Below are positions 7,264-13,747 of a stretch of DNA of 18,424 nucleotides, piece after piece. The notes under the pieces were generated by a model, which did not search any database, had not been told where the DNA came from, and was given only the letters and a program-made list of their open reading frames with translations. Each line of letters starts with the position of its first letter. Positions within the stretch are counted from its first letter, which is position 1. Position numbers and translations under genes: made by a program. The stretch lies in assembly GCA_023440975.1 (NCBI GenBank), contig JAEZRD010000072.1:1-18424 (forward strand). The letters run 5' to 3'. The stretch comes from Methanobacteriota archaeon. GTDB taxonomy: Archaea; Methanobacteriota; Methanobacteria; Methanobacteriales; Methanobacteriaceae.

Positions 7264-8205
7264 ATGGATAAACCATATGTTATATTAATTGGAAGTGCTT
7301 CAGGAATTGGAAAATCCACAGTATCTTCAGAACTTGCTAAATCATTAGGAATAAAACATTTAATAGAATCAGATTTCATAAGAGAAGTTGTGAGAGGAAT
7401 AATCGGAAGTGATTATGCTCCCGCATTACATACTTCTTCTTATATGGCGTATACAACCCTTAGAAACAAAAAAAATTATGATACTGAAGAAGATTTAATA
7501 TGTGCTGGATTTGTAGAACATGCATCATTTGTGCTTCCTGCAGTTGAAAAAGTTATTGAAAGAGCAATAACTGACTTTGATGATATTATCATAGAAGGAG
7601 TTCATTTAATTCCAGGACAAATTGATATTGATAAATTTAAAGATCAAGCAAATGTACACTTTTTCATACTTTCTTCTGAAGAACAAGCACATAAAGACCG
7701 ATTTGTGAAAAGAGCAACTGAAAAGCGTCGTGGTGGGAAACAATTAGATTACTTTAAAGAAAACCGTACTATTCATGATTTTTTAGTTAACGAAGCTGAA
7801 AAAAATGATATTAAAGTTATAGAAACTGAGGATATAGATAGTACTGTACAAAAAATTTTAAGTAACATTAATGAAAGTTGTAGAACAGTGTATCTTAAAA
7901 ATAATGTTGATGAACTTAAACAAGTGATGGATATAATAATTAAAGATAATAATGGTAGTGTTGATTGCATTATTTATCCACTAAAAGGATTTAAAGAACC
8001 ATTAATTAGAAATGTTAATATTTATGAAAAGAAAAAATCAGATAAATTCCTTGAAATATTAGAAAATAATCCTGAAAAAAAGGAAGAATTAGAAGAGCTT
8101 TATCATTTATCTAATAAAAGAGGAATGAAAATTTGTGCACCTAATAATGAAATATTGAAAAATATAATTATTGAATTAAAAGAAAATGGATTTTTATATG
8201 AATAA
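7264..8205 (+). CDS. 2-phosphoglycerate kinase
   Basis: P-loop kinase that phosphorylates 2-phosphoglycerate to 2,3-bisphosphoglycerate, the first step to cyclic 2,3-diphosphoglycerate, a solute and phosphate store of Methanobacteriales. Numbered from an upstream ATG at 7249: Walker A GSASGIGKST (15-24), SDFIREVVRGII (41-52), SSYMAYTTLR (63-72), which are the features I associate with this family, then DDIIIEGVHLIPG (Walker B region, near 111-123) and a basic lid FVKRATEKRRGGKQLDYF. A C-terminal part of about 100 residues (215-318) has no motif I recognise. I start at ATG 7264 (313 residues), because GTGGGG (7251-7256) just ahead is a plausible ribosome binding site and the double TATA box lies too close to 7249. 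The cyclic-DPG synthetase gene is not in the window. A more distant P-loop kinase is the alternative. Confidence 0.75.
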   Translation: MDKPYVILIGSASGIGKSTVSSELAKSLGIKHLIESDFIREVVRGIIGSDYAPALHTSSYMAYTTLRNKKNYDTEEDLICAGFVEHASFVLPAVEKVIERAITDFDDIIIEGVHLIPGQIDIDKFKDQANVHFFILSSEEQAHKDRFVKRATEKRRGGKQLDYFKENRTIHDFLVNEAEKNDIKVIETEDIDSTVQKILSNINESCRTVYLKNNVDELKQVMDIIIKDNNGSVDCIIYPLKGFKEPLIRNVNIYEKKKSDKFLEILENNPEKKEELEELYHLSNKRGMKICAPNNEILKNIIIELKENGFLYE

Positions 8206-8229
8206 TGAAAAGATTTGAGGGAATTAATT

Positions 8230-8799
8230 ATGGCTGAAATGAGAATGGATTGTCCAGTATGTCACAGTAAAAATAGTGCTGTAAATGATACAAGAACTGT
8301 TAATATACCATATTTTGGGGATGTTATGGAAACTACTATAATGTGTGAAGTTTGTGGGTTTAAGCATAGTGATGTTATGTCATTAGAACATCATGATCCT
8401 GCTCGTCATACTCTTAAAATAAGTGAAAATAATCTTAGTAGTCGTGTGATTAGATCTCAATCTGCTACAGTAACTATTCCAGAAATTGGTATTAAAGTAG
8501 AGCCTGGTCCAAAATCTGAAGGTTATGTTTCTAATGTTGAAGGAGTTATTACTCGTTTTAAAAAAGCTACTAAAAGAGCATTAACTTTGTTTACGGATGA
8601 TGAATCACAAAAGAATGCTAAAAAAGTCCTTGAAGATTTAGATAAAGTTTTAAATGGAGATATGGAAGTTACTCTTATTATTGAAGATCCTTTTGGTCAA
8701 AGTAAGATTATGGATTTAAAGAGTGTTGAAACTCCTCTTACTAAGGAAGAATTAAAAGATTTAAAAACTGGTTTTATGGTTATTGATGAAGATCAATAA
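8230..8799 (+). CDS. ZPR1-type zinc-finger protein, archaeal
   Basis: Homologue of one half of eukaryotic ZPR1, which works with elongation factor EF1A; the archaeal protein has one zinc finger plus one beta domain. Counting from ATG 8230 (189 residues): zinc finger C8xxC11 and C39xxC42 (MDCPVCHSKN, IMCEVCGFKHSDV), then the family's beta domain with SSRVIRSQSATVTIPEIGIKV and EPGPKSEGYVSNVEGVI, and the closing TLIIEDPFGQSKI. An in-frame TTG lies at 8215, but GAGGG at 8217-8221 is a good ribosome binding site for 8230, so the longer form is unlikely. It starts 24 bp after the kinase gene, in the same direction with no promoter between, so the two form an operon. Its target in archaea (possibly aEF1A) is an inference. 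Confidence 0.85.
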   Translation: MAEMRMDCPVCHSKNSAVNDTRTVNIPYFGDVMETTIMCEVCGFKHSDVMSLEHHDPARHTLKISENNLSSRVIRSQSATVTIPEIGIKVEPGPKSEGYVSNVEGVITRFKKATKRALTLFTDDESQKNAKKVLEDLDKVLNGDMEVTLIIEDPFGQSKIMDLKSVETPLTKEELKDLKTGFMVIDEDQ

Positions 8800-8809
8800 T
8801 TAATACATT

Positions 8810-9478
8810 TTATTTTGAATTTCCAGAAACTTCTTTTACCATGTACCAATATTTATCTGATATAAAGTCTAAACTTCCTTTTTCAGCACCGAGAACTAAT
8901 TCTGAACTGTGAATAATAGTGTTTAATCTTAGTACTGCTTTGTCTTCATCCCAGAATGCTAATGTGTAATGAATTAATGGAATGGTGATAGACATATTTA
9001 TTAGAAGGAATTGTATTGCTTCCTCATAATATTGTGGTTTAAATACTCTTTCTTCAATTCCATAATCAACTAAATCGGTTATTAATGGTCCAAAATGATT
9101 CATTCTTTTTGTAACTAATTCTTGGAGAATTTCTGGATTACGTGAATAAACATCGTGCATTACTTTATCTTCATCATTAATTAGATTTATTATTCCAAAT
9201 ATCATGTTTGAGAGTTTTTCTAATGCTGAAAGTTCTGATTCGTTTATTTGGTTTAGGTGTTTTATTTCTTCTTCAAGGTATCTATTGATTATTATATCTC
9301 TTACTTCTTTTTTATTTTTGAAATGGTAGTAGAATGTTCCTTTTACAATGCCTAAATCTTTGATTATGTCATTTATTGTGACTTTACTGTATCCTTTTTC
9401 ATAAAATAATTTTTCAGCGGCATTTATGATTTCTTCTTTTCGCTCTTCTGGGGGTAATGATACTCTTATTTTTTTCAT
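8810..9478 (-). CDS. TetR-family transcriptional regulator
   Basis: One-component regulator of 222 residues. The N-terminal TetR DNA-binding domain is clear: EERKEEIINAAEKLFYEKGY (11-30), then the helix-turn-helix VTINDIIKDLGIVKGTFYYHF (33-53) and the usual FKNKKEVRDIII. The C-terminal ligand-binding half (about 60-222) is helical and does not identify a ligand. It is divergent from the radical SAM gene, and the shared 225-bp region contains four regularly spaced GTCA repeats, so repression of that gene is the obvious hypothesis. Directly before the ATG the leader contains an AGGAACTTCCCT near-palindrome (9483-9494) that could be a second site or chance; the ribosome binding site is weak. Its stop codon is only 10 bp from the end of the convergent ZPR1 gene. 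Confidence 0.9.
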   Translation of the reverse strand: MKKIRVSLPPEERKEEIINAAEKLFYEKGYSKVTINDIIKDLGIVKGTFYYHFKNKKEVRDIIINRYLEEEIKHLNQINESELSALEKLSNMIFGIINLINDEDKVMHDVYSRNPEILQELVTKRMNHFGPLITDLVDYGIEERVFKPQYYEEAIQFLLINMSITIPLIHYTLAFWDEDKAVLRLNTIIHSSELVLGAEKGSLDFISDKYWYMVKEVSGNSK

Positions 9479-9585
9479 TCTTAGGAACTTCCCTAATTTG
9501 TGTTTTTATTTAAAATTTAATTATTTTAGTATAAAGGTTTATGCAATTTTTTCTAAAAATTTTGTTTTTTATTATATTAGTAACA

Positions 9586-9593
9586 TTTATATA
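9586..9593 (+). promoter_or_regulatory. TATA box of the radical SAM gene
   Basis: TTTATATA; predicted transcription start near 9616, a few bases before the first operator-like repeat at 9621. The leader would be about 88 nt, with the ribosome binding site GAGGGG at 9689-9694. Confidence 0.5.
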
Positions 9594-9620
9594 TTAAATA
9601 TACTAATATTTAAACTAATG

Positions 9621-9676
9621 GTCAGTGACTATAAGTCAGTCACAAAAAGTCAGTGACTAACAGTCAACCCAAAAGA
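9621..9676 (+). repeat. Four tandem 14-bp units with GTCAGTGAC cores, candidate TetR operator array
   Basis: Units begin at 9621, 9635, 9649 and 9663, exactly 14 bp apart: GTCAGTGACTATAA, GTCAGTCACAAAAA, GTCAGTGACTAACA and the weaker GTCAACCCAAAAGA. The same bases also form two perfect inverted repeats TGACT-N3-AGTCA, at 9626-9638 and 9654-9666, 28 bp apart, with a degenerate third between them. The array lies just after the predicted transcription start of the radical SAM gene and next to a divergent TetR gene. The repeats are seen; operator function is inferred. Confidence 0.7.
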
Positions 9677-9703
9677 AATACAACAAAAGAGGGGTAATAA
9701 AAA

Positions 9704-11182
9704 ATGAAAGAAGAAAACCCAGAAGAAAATGCCAATATCGAAAGCATGATAGAAACATTTCAGAACATCATAAACAATCCCCTATCCCAAAAAATGTTAA
9801 ACAAAGCACTCGTATACTGCGATAAATGTGGCAAAACACGTTTAGAATCAGCATTAGAATATTACCTTGGAAAACAAGATAAAATTTGTTTAAAATGCAA
9901 AGTTACATATGAACTAGTAGAAATGATCATCCACAAAGCATTAGAAAGCTTCGACACATCCGAAGAATCATTAATCAGAACAATGCAAGACGACTACTGG
10001 GAAAAAGGATTAGTAAGTACATTTAAAGGAATGGCAGAATTCGGAGTAAAAAAACCATTCACACCTGGAGCACCATTCCAAATAGTATGGAACATAACAC
10101 AAGCCTGTAACTTCAACTGCATACACTGCTACGAAAATGCAGGTAAAAAAGGCCCAGACGAACTAAGCTCAGAAGAAATTATTAAAGGAATAGACAAACT
10201 AGCAGATTTAGGAATAGCCTCAATAGCATTCAGTGGAGGAGAACCATCAATACACCCACACATAAACGAATTCATTAAACACGCAAACGATAGAGGACTA
10301 TACGTCAGTATGGCAACAAACGGATATGTTTACAACAATTATGAAAAAACCAAAGAATTATACGATTTAGGATTACAATTCGTACAAATAAGCCTAGATG
10401 GAGTAAACCCAGAAACACACAACAAATTTAGACAAAAAGAAAACTCTTGGGAACGAGCAGTACAAGCCATAGAAAACTTCAAAAAAGCGGGAGTATTTGT
10501 AGAAGTATCAACAACAGTCACACAAAAAAATAAAAACGAAATCCCTGAAATGATTGAATTTTTAAGAAACATGGGTGTAGACTGGTTCATGCTATACAAT
10601 TTCATACCTACTGGAAAAGGAGCAGGAGTAAGTGAAATAGACTTATCCCCAGATGACAGACTAGAACTCTTAAACCTAATATATGAAGAAAATGGGAAAG
10701 GAGATATGCAAATATTATCAACAGCCCCACAATTTGCAGATGTAGTAACACACCAAATTGGTGATGACCAAATGATACCAACTCACTTCTACAATGCAGA
10801 ATATAGTAATCCTGCAATGATGAAATTATCAGAATTTGTAGGAGGCTGTGGTGCTGGAAGATTTTATATGAGCATAGAACCAAATGGAAATATTTACCCA
10901 TGTGTATTCTTCCCACATGATGATGAAGTAAAATTAGGTAACATCAATGATGATATTGAAGAAATCTGGTTAAATCATCCAGTACTAAAAGCTTTAAGAG
11001 ATAAAGATATTCTTAAAGGACATTGTGGAGTATGTGAATCTCGATATATTTGTGGAGGATGTAGAGCAAGAGCTTACAATTATTTCCATGATTTAACTTA
11101 TCCCGATCCTGGATGTACAAAAAATAATAATGCTTGGGAAGAGATTCAAAAAAATGATGTTGGTTCTCAACCAGCTAAGTAA
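9704..11182 (+). CDS. Radical SAM/SPASM protein with N-terminal Cys4 domain, substrate unknown
   Basis: Iron-sulfur enzyme of 492 residues. The N-terminal part has a possible metal-binding domain, C39xxC42 and C62xxC65. The radical SAM core starts at WNITQACNFNCIHCYENAGK: C135xxxC139xxC142 bind the 4Fe-4S cluster that cleaves S-adenosylmethionine; the GGEP motif is at 178-181. The C-terminal SPASM domain has seven cysteines: C382, then C400 after a G-x4-C pattern, C441xxC444, C450xxC453 and C471, enough for two auxiliary clusters. This arrangement occurs in peptide-modifying enzymes (PqqE, anSME), in heme-forming AhbC/AhbD and in many unknown oxidoreductases. No small precursor peptide or heme gene is adjacent, so I do not assign a product. 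GAGGGG at 9689-9694 precedes the ATG by 9 bp. Probably controlled by the divergent TetR protein. Codon use changes from C-ending to T-ending at about 10690. Confidence 0.85.
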   Translation: MKEENPEENANIESMIETFQNIINNPLSQKMLNKALVYCDKCGKTRLESALEYYLGKQDKICLKCKVTYELVEMIIHKALESFDTSEESLIRTMQDDYWEKGLVSTFKGMAEFGVKKPFTPGAPFQIVWNITQACNFNCIHCYENAGKKGPDELSSEEIIKGIDKLADLGIASIAFSGGEPSIHPHINEFIKHANDRGLYVSMATNGYVYNNYEKTKELYDLGLQFVQISLDGVNPETHNKFRQKENSWERAVQAIENFKKAGVFVEVSTTVTQKNKNEIPEMIEFLRNMGVDWFMLYNFIPTGKGAGVSEIDLSPDDRLELLNLIYEENGKGDMQILSTAPQFADVVTHQIGDDQMIPTHFYNAEYSNPAMMKLSEFVGGCGAGRFYMSIEPNGNIYPCVFFPHDDEVKLGNINDDIEEIWLNHPVLKALRDKDILKGHCGVCESRYICGGCRARAYNYFHDLTYPDPGCTKNNNAWEEIQKNDVGSQPAK

Positions 11183-11214
11183 TAAAAAAAAGTATATTTG
11201 CCATTAAATTAAAT

Positions 11215-11263
11215 AAAAAAAAGTTGATTAGTGAGAAGGATACTAATTTAATTAGTATTCTTC
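11215..11263 (-). terminator. Hairpin terminator of the acidic histone-fold gene
   Basis: Arms at 11235-11247 and 11251-11263 (GAAGGATACTAAT against ATTAGTATTCTTC) pair over 13 positions, one of them a G-U pair, around a 3-base loop. The minus-strand stop codon at 11252-11254 lies inside the hairpin, and on that strand a T8 run (11215-11222) follows. The convergent radical SAM gene ends at 11182 and has no clear T-run of its own. Confidence 0.5.
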
Positions 11264-11743
11264 TTCATTTTCATCTTCAGTGCTATCAGCAATTGGTGCG
11301 AATTCTGAGAAGTCTTCGTCTTCTTCATCAACGTCTTTTAATTTCATTGTTCTTTGAACATCCATACCTAATGCATCACAATCAGCTTTAATTGCATCTA
11401 AATGTAATAATATTCTTTCTTTTTCTTGATTAATTCGTGTAATGTTTGTGTATGCATAAGTTGATTCTTTTAACATTTCATATTCAATAGTTGTGTATGG
11501 ATAATCGTTTAATTGTTTACATACATTTTTTAGAACATCGCCTAAAAATTTATTCATCTCAACTTTTACTCTTTCTCTTATCATTTTGTCGCTGTCGAGA
11601 TTTTCTTTCATTAAACGTACAACTTCTGCTTTTGCGAAAGGTAAGTCTTCTTCATCTTCTTCAACTGTTTCTGTGACTTCTTCATCATTTTCTTCATCAA
11701 CAGTTTCTTCTTCAAGTTCAATATCATCATATTCTTCTGCCAT
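11252..11743 (-). CDS. Histone-fold protein with acidic N- and C-terminal tails
   Basis: Small protein (163 residues from ATG 11743). The central segment, LPFAKAEVVRLMKENL through RVKVEMNKFLGDVLKNVCKQL to TTIEYEMLKESTYAY (about residues 34-98), follows the archaeal histone/NF-Y pattern: LP-x-A start, RV before the long middle helix, and a T-I-x-x-E strand before helix 3. Another helix (about 100-130) follows. The first 33 residues contain about 20 Asp/Glu and no Lys/Arg, and the last 28 are also mainly acidic, the opposite of a DNA-binding tail. It may therefore be a chromatin partner, a transcription factor subunit or a chaperone rather than a packaging histone. An ATG at 11752 directly abuts GGAG (11753-11756); that GGAG is the ribosome binding site for 11743. 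The histone-fold call rests on reading by eye and needs a profile search. Confidence 0.6.
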   Translation of the reverse strand: MAEEYDDIELEEETVDEENDEEVTETVEEDEEDLPFAKAEVVRLMKENLDSDKMIRERVKVEMNKFLGDVLKNVCKQLNDYPYTTIEYEMLKESTYAYTNITRINQEKERILLHLDAIKADCDALGMDVQRTMKLKDVDEEDEDFSEFAPIADSTEDENEEEY

Positions 11744-11828
11744 AAAATTCATCTCCTTTTATGTAAATTGTTTTTAGAAAAATTATTTTACTTATGTGAA
11801 AAAAAATCTATTACTTTCACAATAATCA

Positions 11829-11842
11829 CTAGATTCATCTAG
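11829..11842. promoter_or_regulatory. 14-bp palindrome near the transcription start of the histone-fold gene
   Basis: CTAGAT-TC-ATCTAG, perfect 6-bp arms around 2 bp. It lies just after the predicted transcription start (about 11849, minus strand). Candidate operator; regulator unknown. Confidence 0.35.
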
Positions 11843-11871
11843 ATGTATTCTTATATTTGTTTTAAAGACTA

Positions 11872-11879
11872 TATAAATA
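11872..11879 (-). promoter_or_regulatory. TATA box of the histone-fold gene
   Basis: TTTATATA on the minus strand, giving a predicted leader of about 105 nt. It shows a separate promoter after the kinase gene. Confidence 0.45.
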
Positions 11880-11973
11880 TATTTAAAATTATGGCAAAAA
11901 TGAGCAATTTTCTTACTAGTATAATATGTAACTATTATAATTATGATAGCTTACTTTAAGAATTTTAATAGTT

Positions 11974-11999
11974 GAAAAATTTTAAAAAATAGAAAAAAT
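11974..11999 (-). terminator. Oligo-T terminator of the histidine kinase gene
   Basis: On the minus strand, directly after the stop codon, three T-runs follow (T6, T6 and T5 separated by a few bases). The remainder of the 257-bp gap 11744-12000 holds the TATA box and palindrome of the next gene and otherwise nothing I recognise. Confidence 0.45.
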
Positions 12000-12000
12000 A

Positions 12001-13551
12001 CTAATTATTTTCAAATGTAATAGTTAACCCAAAACCAGAAGGAAGATCCATTACCTCAACACTAGCTTCTAATTGAGCTATTAAAGTTTTAATAATAGAA
12101 AAACCAAGCCCCTCATAAATATTTACATCATCAGGTAAACCTACAACATCATCAAACACATTTAAAATTATAACACTACTCTTCTCATCTTCTTTTTTAA
12201 TTTCAACTGTGAAATTACCTTCCCCGCCATTAGGAAAAGCATAATTAATAGTATTAAATGCCAATTCCACTAAAATCAAACCTAAAGGTATCATTTTATA
12301 TGTAGACATTACAATATCTTCATCAATATAATAATTTTCTTGAATATTATTAGCATCATACTTTAAAAATAAAGTCATTAAATATTTCAATATAAAACCT
12401 TTAATATCCACAGTATCTCCATCAGCAGATTTATAAACATATGTATGAATTAAAGCCATAGCTTCAATACGATTTCGAGTTTTTTCAATTATTAAGTCAG
12501 GATTTTCAGAATGATAACGTAATTCAAGACTAAGAAAACTAGAAACTAACTGTAGATTATTTTTTACACGATCATGAACTTCCTTAAGCAATTCCTCTTT
12601 TTCATTTAATGCTTTCTGAAGTTGAACTGCAAAATCTTCAGTCTGTCTTACACTTATTTTAAGTCTGTTTTCAATTTTTTCCTTATCTTTTAAAGTAGAT
12701 TCTAAATCCTGTTGATAATGAGTTTGTTCTGTTATGTCTTGTACTCTAATTTGAGCTATTTCCTGATGTTGATAAATCATAGGGACAATGAAAATATGGA
12801 AATATTTCCATTCATCATTTACAAGTTTTTTAATATTAAAATCTAAAGCATGTAATTGATTATATAAAACTTTATCAAATTCCGTTCTTAAATCTTGATT
12901 ATTTTCAAAGGAATCAATGATAAATGAAGAGTTAAAAAAGTTTTTAAACCCAATTTGATTTTTAAATTCATCTTCAGTTAAACCAAACATTTCATAAAAC
13001 TGATTATTAACTTTTAATACTTCTCTATTTTGATTAATATCTATTAATCCTTCAATAGAATTATTGAATAATCGATCTTCTTCAATTTTTAAAATATTAT
13101 ATTTTGTAGTGGATTGAGTGAAAACATAAATTTTATCATTTTCTTTTATATAGAAAATATTAAAAGATAATACCAGTTCGGATTCATCAAAAACTTCTAT
13201 ACGAGCATCTATTCTCCGGTTATTATCATATACTTCATTAAATATTTCTATTATATTTAATGCATAAGTTTTATTAAATATTTGAGTGTATCTTTTACCT
13301 ATTAACTCAGATTCACCAATATCAATACTTTCCCACATAACGGAATTATTGTAAATGTAAATATAGTCTTCACCCTCATTATAAGGGATTAATACACTTA
13401 CCCCATAATCTAATTTACTTAATAAGCCAGATTCACTTAAAGATGGCACATCATAAGTATTTTTTGTAGGGGTGTAAATATCTTTTAAATCATCTATTTG
13501 AAATGACTTTTTTAGATTTTCCGTCAGATTAATATAATTTATATAATACAT
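12001..13551 (-). CDS. Soluble PAS-domain sensor histidine kinase (HisKA_2 type)
   Basis: Cytosolic signal-transduction kinase of 516 residues without membrane segments. Residues about 45-150 look like a first PAS-like sensor, 160-275 a second PAS domain (NNSIEGLIDINQNREVLKVN 163-182, closing with IRVQDITEQTHY 268-279), then a coiled coil (275-322). The phosphoacceptor box LLKEVHDRVKNNLQLVSSFL (321-340) has H326 and is typical of HisKA_2/HWE-like kinases. The catalytic domain has the N box LILVELAFNTINYAFPNG (425-442, N433) and a second glycine box GLGFSIIKTL (481-490). Its G1 box reads DDVVGLP (467-473) where DNGVGLP is usual: the middle glycine is valine. ATP binding may be altered. No response regulator is next to it, as with many orphan kinases of Methanobacteriales. 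Signal and partner are unknown. Confidence 0.85.
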   Translation of the reverse strand: MYYINYINLTENLKKSFQIDDLKDIYTPTKNTYDVPSLSESGLLSKLDYGVSVLIPYNEGEDYIYIYNNSVMWESIDIGESELIGKRYTQIFNKTYALNIIEIFNEVYDNNRRIDARIEVFDESELVLSFNIFYIKENDKIYVFTQSTTKYNILKIEEDRLFNNSIEGLIDINQNREVLKVNNQFYEMFGLTEDEFKNQIGFKNFFNSSFIIDSFENNQDLRTEFDKVLYNQLHALDFNIKKLVNDEWKYFHIFIVPMIYQHQEIAQIRVQDITEQTHYQQDLESTLKDKEKIENRLKISVRQTEDFAVQLQKALNEKEELLKEVHDRVKNNLQLVSSFLSLELRYHSENPDLIIEKTRNRIEAMALIHTYVYKSADGDTVDIKGFILKYLMTLFLKYDANNIQENYYIDEDIVMSTYKMIPLGLILVELAFNTINYAFPNGGEGNFTVEIKKEDEKSSVIILNVFDDVVGLPDDVNIYEGLGFSIIKTLIAQLEASVEVMDLPSGFGLTITFENN

Positions 13552-13616
13552 AGTATAACTTCAAATTATTTTATTTCAGTAACCATCTTAATGTAATACT
13601 TAATAATACTTAAATC

Positions 13617-13634
13617 TTTATAAATCTTTATAAA
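13617..13634 (-). promoter_or_regulatory. Tandem TATA boxes of the histidine kinase gene
   Basis: Two TTTATAAA boxes (13617-13624 and 13627-13634) inside a 10-bp tandem repeat TAAATCTTTA at 13611-13630. They read the same on both strands; for the kinase they predict starts near 13595-13604 and a leader of about 45-55 nt. Confidence 0.45.
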
Positions 13635-13639
13635 AATAG

Positions 13640-13663
13640 TTCATATGTTCAAAAACGTATGAA
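13640..13663. promoter_or_regulatory. Inverted repeat upstream of the kinase promoter
   Basis: TTCATATG and CGTATGAA, 8 bp apart, match at 7 of 8 positions. The repeat lies just upstream of the kinase TATA boxes, a place where archaeal activators often bind. It could also be chance in this AT-rich region. Confidence 0.25.
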
Positions 13664-13710
13664 TTAATATATACATTAAATCAAAAAAACATAACAATTC
13701 GTATAACTCA

Positions 13711-13742
13711 AAATAAAAAAATTAAAAAAAGAAAGAAAAAAA
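13711..13742 (-). terminator. Oligo-T terminator of nadC
   Basis: On the minus strand, shortly after the nadC stop, several T-runs of five to seven bases follow one another, with no hairpin. Confidence 0.45.
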
Positions 13743-13747
13743 TTAAA

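Noticed and set aside
9426..9656. Plus-strand open frame of 76 codons running from the tetR start into the repeat array
   Set aside because: No ribosome binding site, overlaps the tetR 5' end and the promoter of the radical SAM gene, and the Phe/Tyr/Ile-rich product reflects AT-rich noncoding sequence.
9621..9676. The tandem repeats as a small CRISPR array
   Set aside because: Units are 14 bp with no unique spacers of 30-40 bp, and no cas genes are near; operator sites explain them better.
10339..10916. Two minus-strand open frames of 88 and 102 codons inside the radical SAM gene
   Set aside because: Shadows on the strand opposite a strongly supported gene, without ribosome binding sites or family motifs.
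11586..11777. Plus-strand open frame with a Ser-rich product
   Set aside because: Antisense of the Glu/Asp codons in the acidic tail of the histone-fold gene.
11891..11959. Possible 22-codon reading frame starting ATGGCAAAAATG with a TATA-like box just before it
   Set aside because: The box is only about 10-20 bp from the ATG, no ribosome binding site exists, and the same box better serves the minus-strand histone-fold gene.
13611..13634. Tandem TAAATCTTTA repeat as a replication-origin or iteron element
   Set aside because: Only about two copies, which coincide with TATA boxes, and no replication gene is adjacent.
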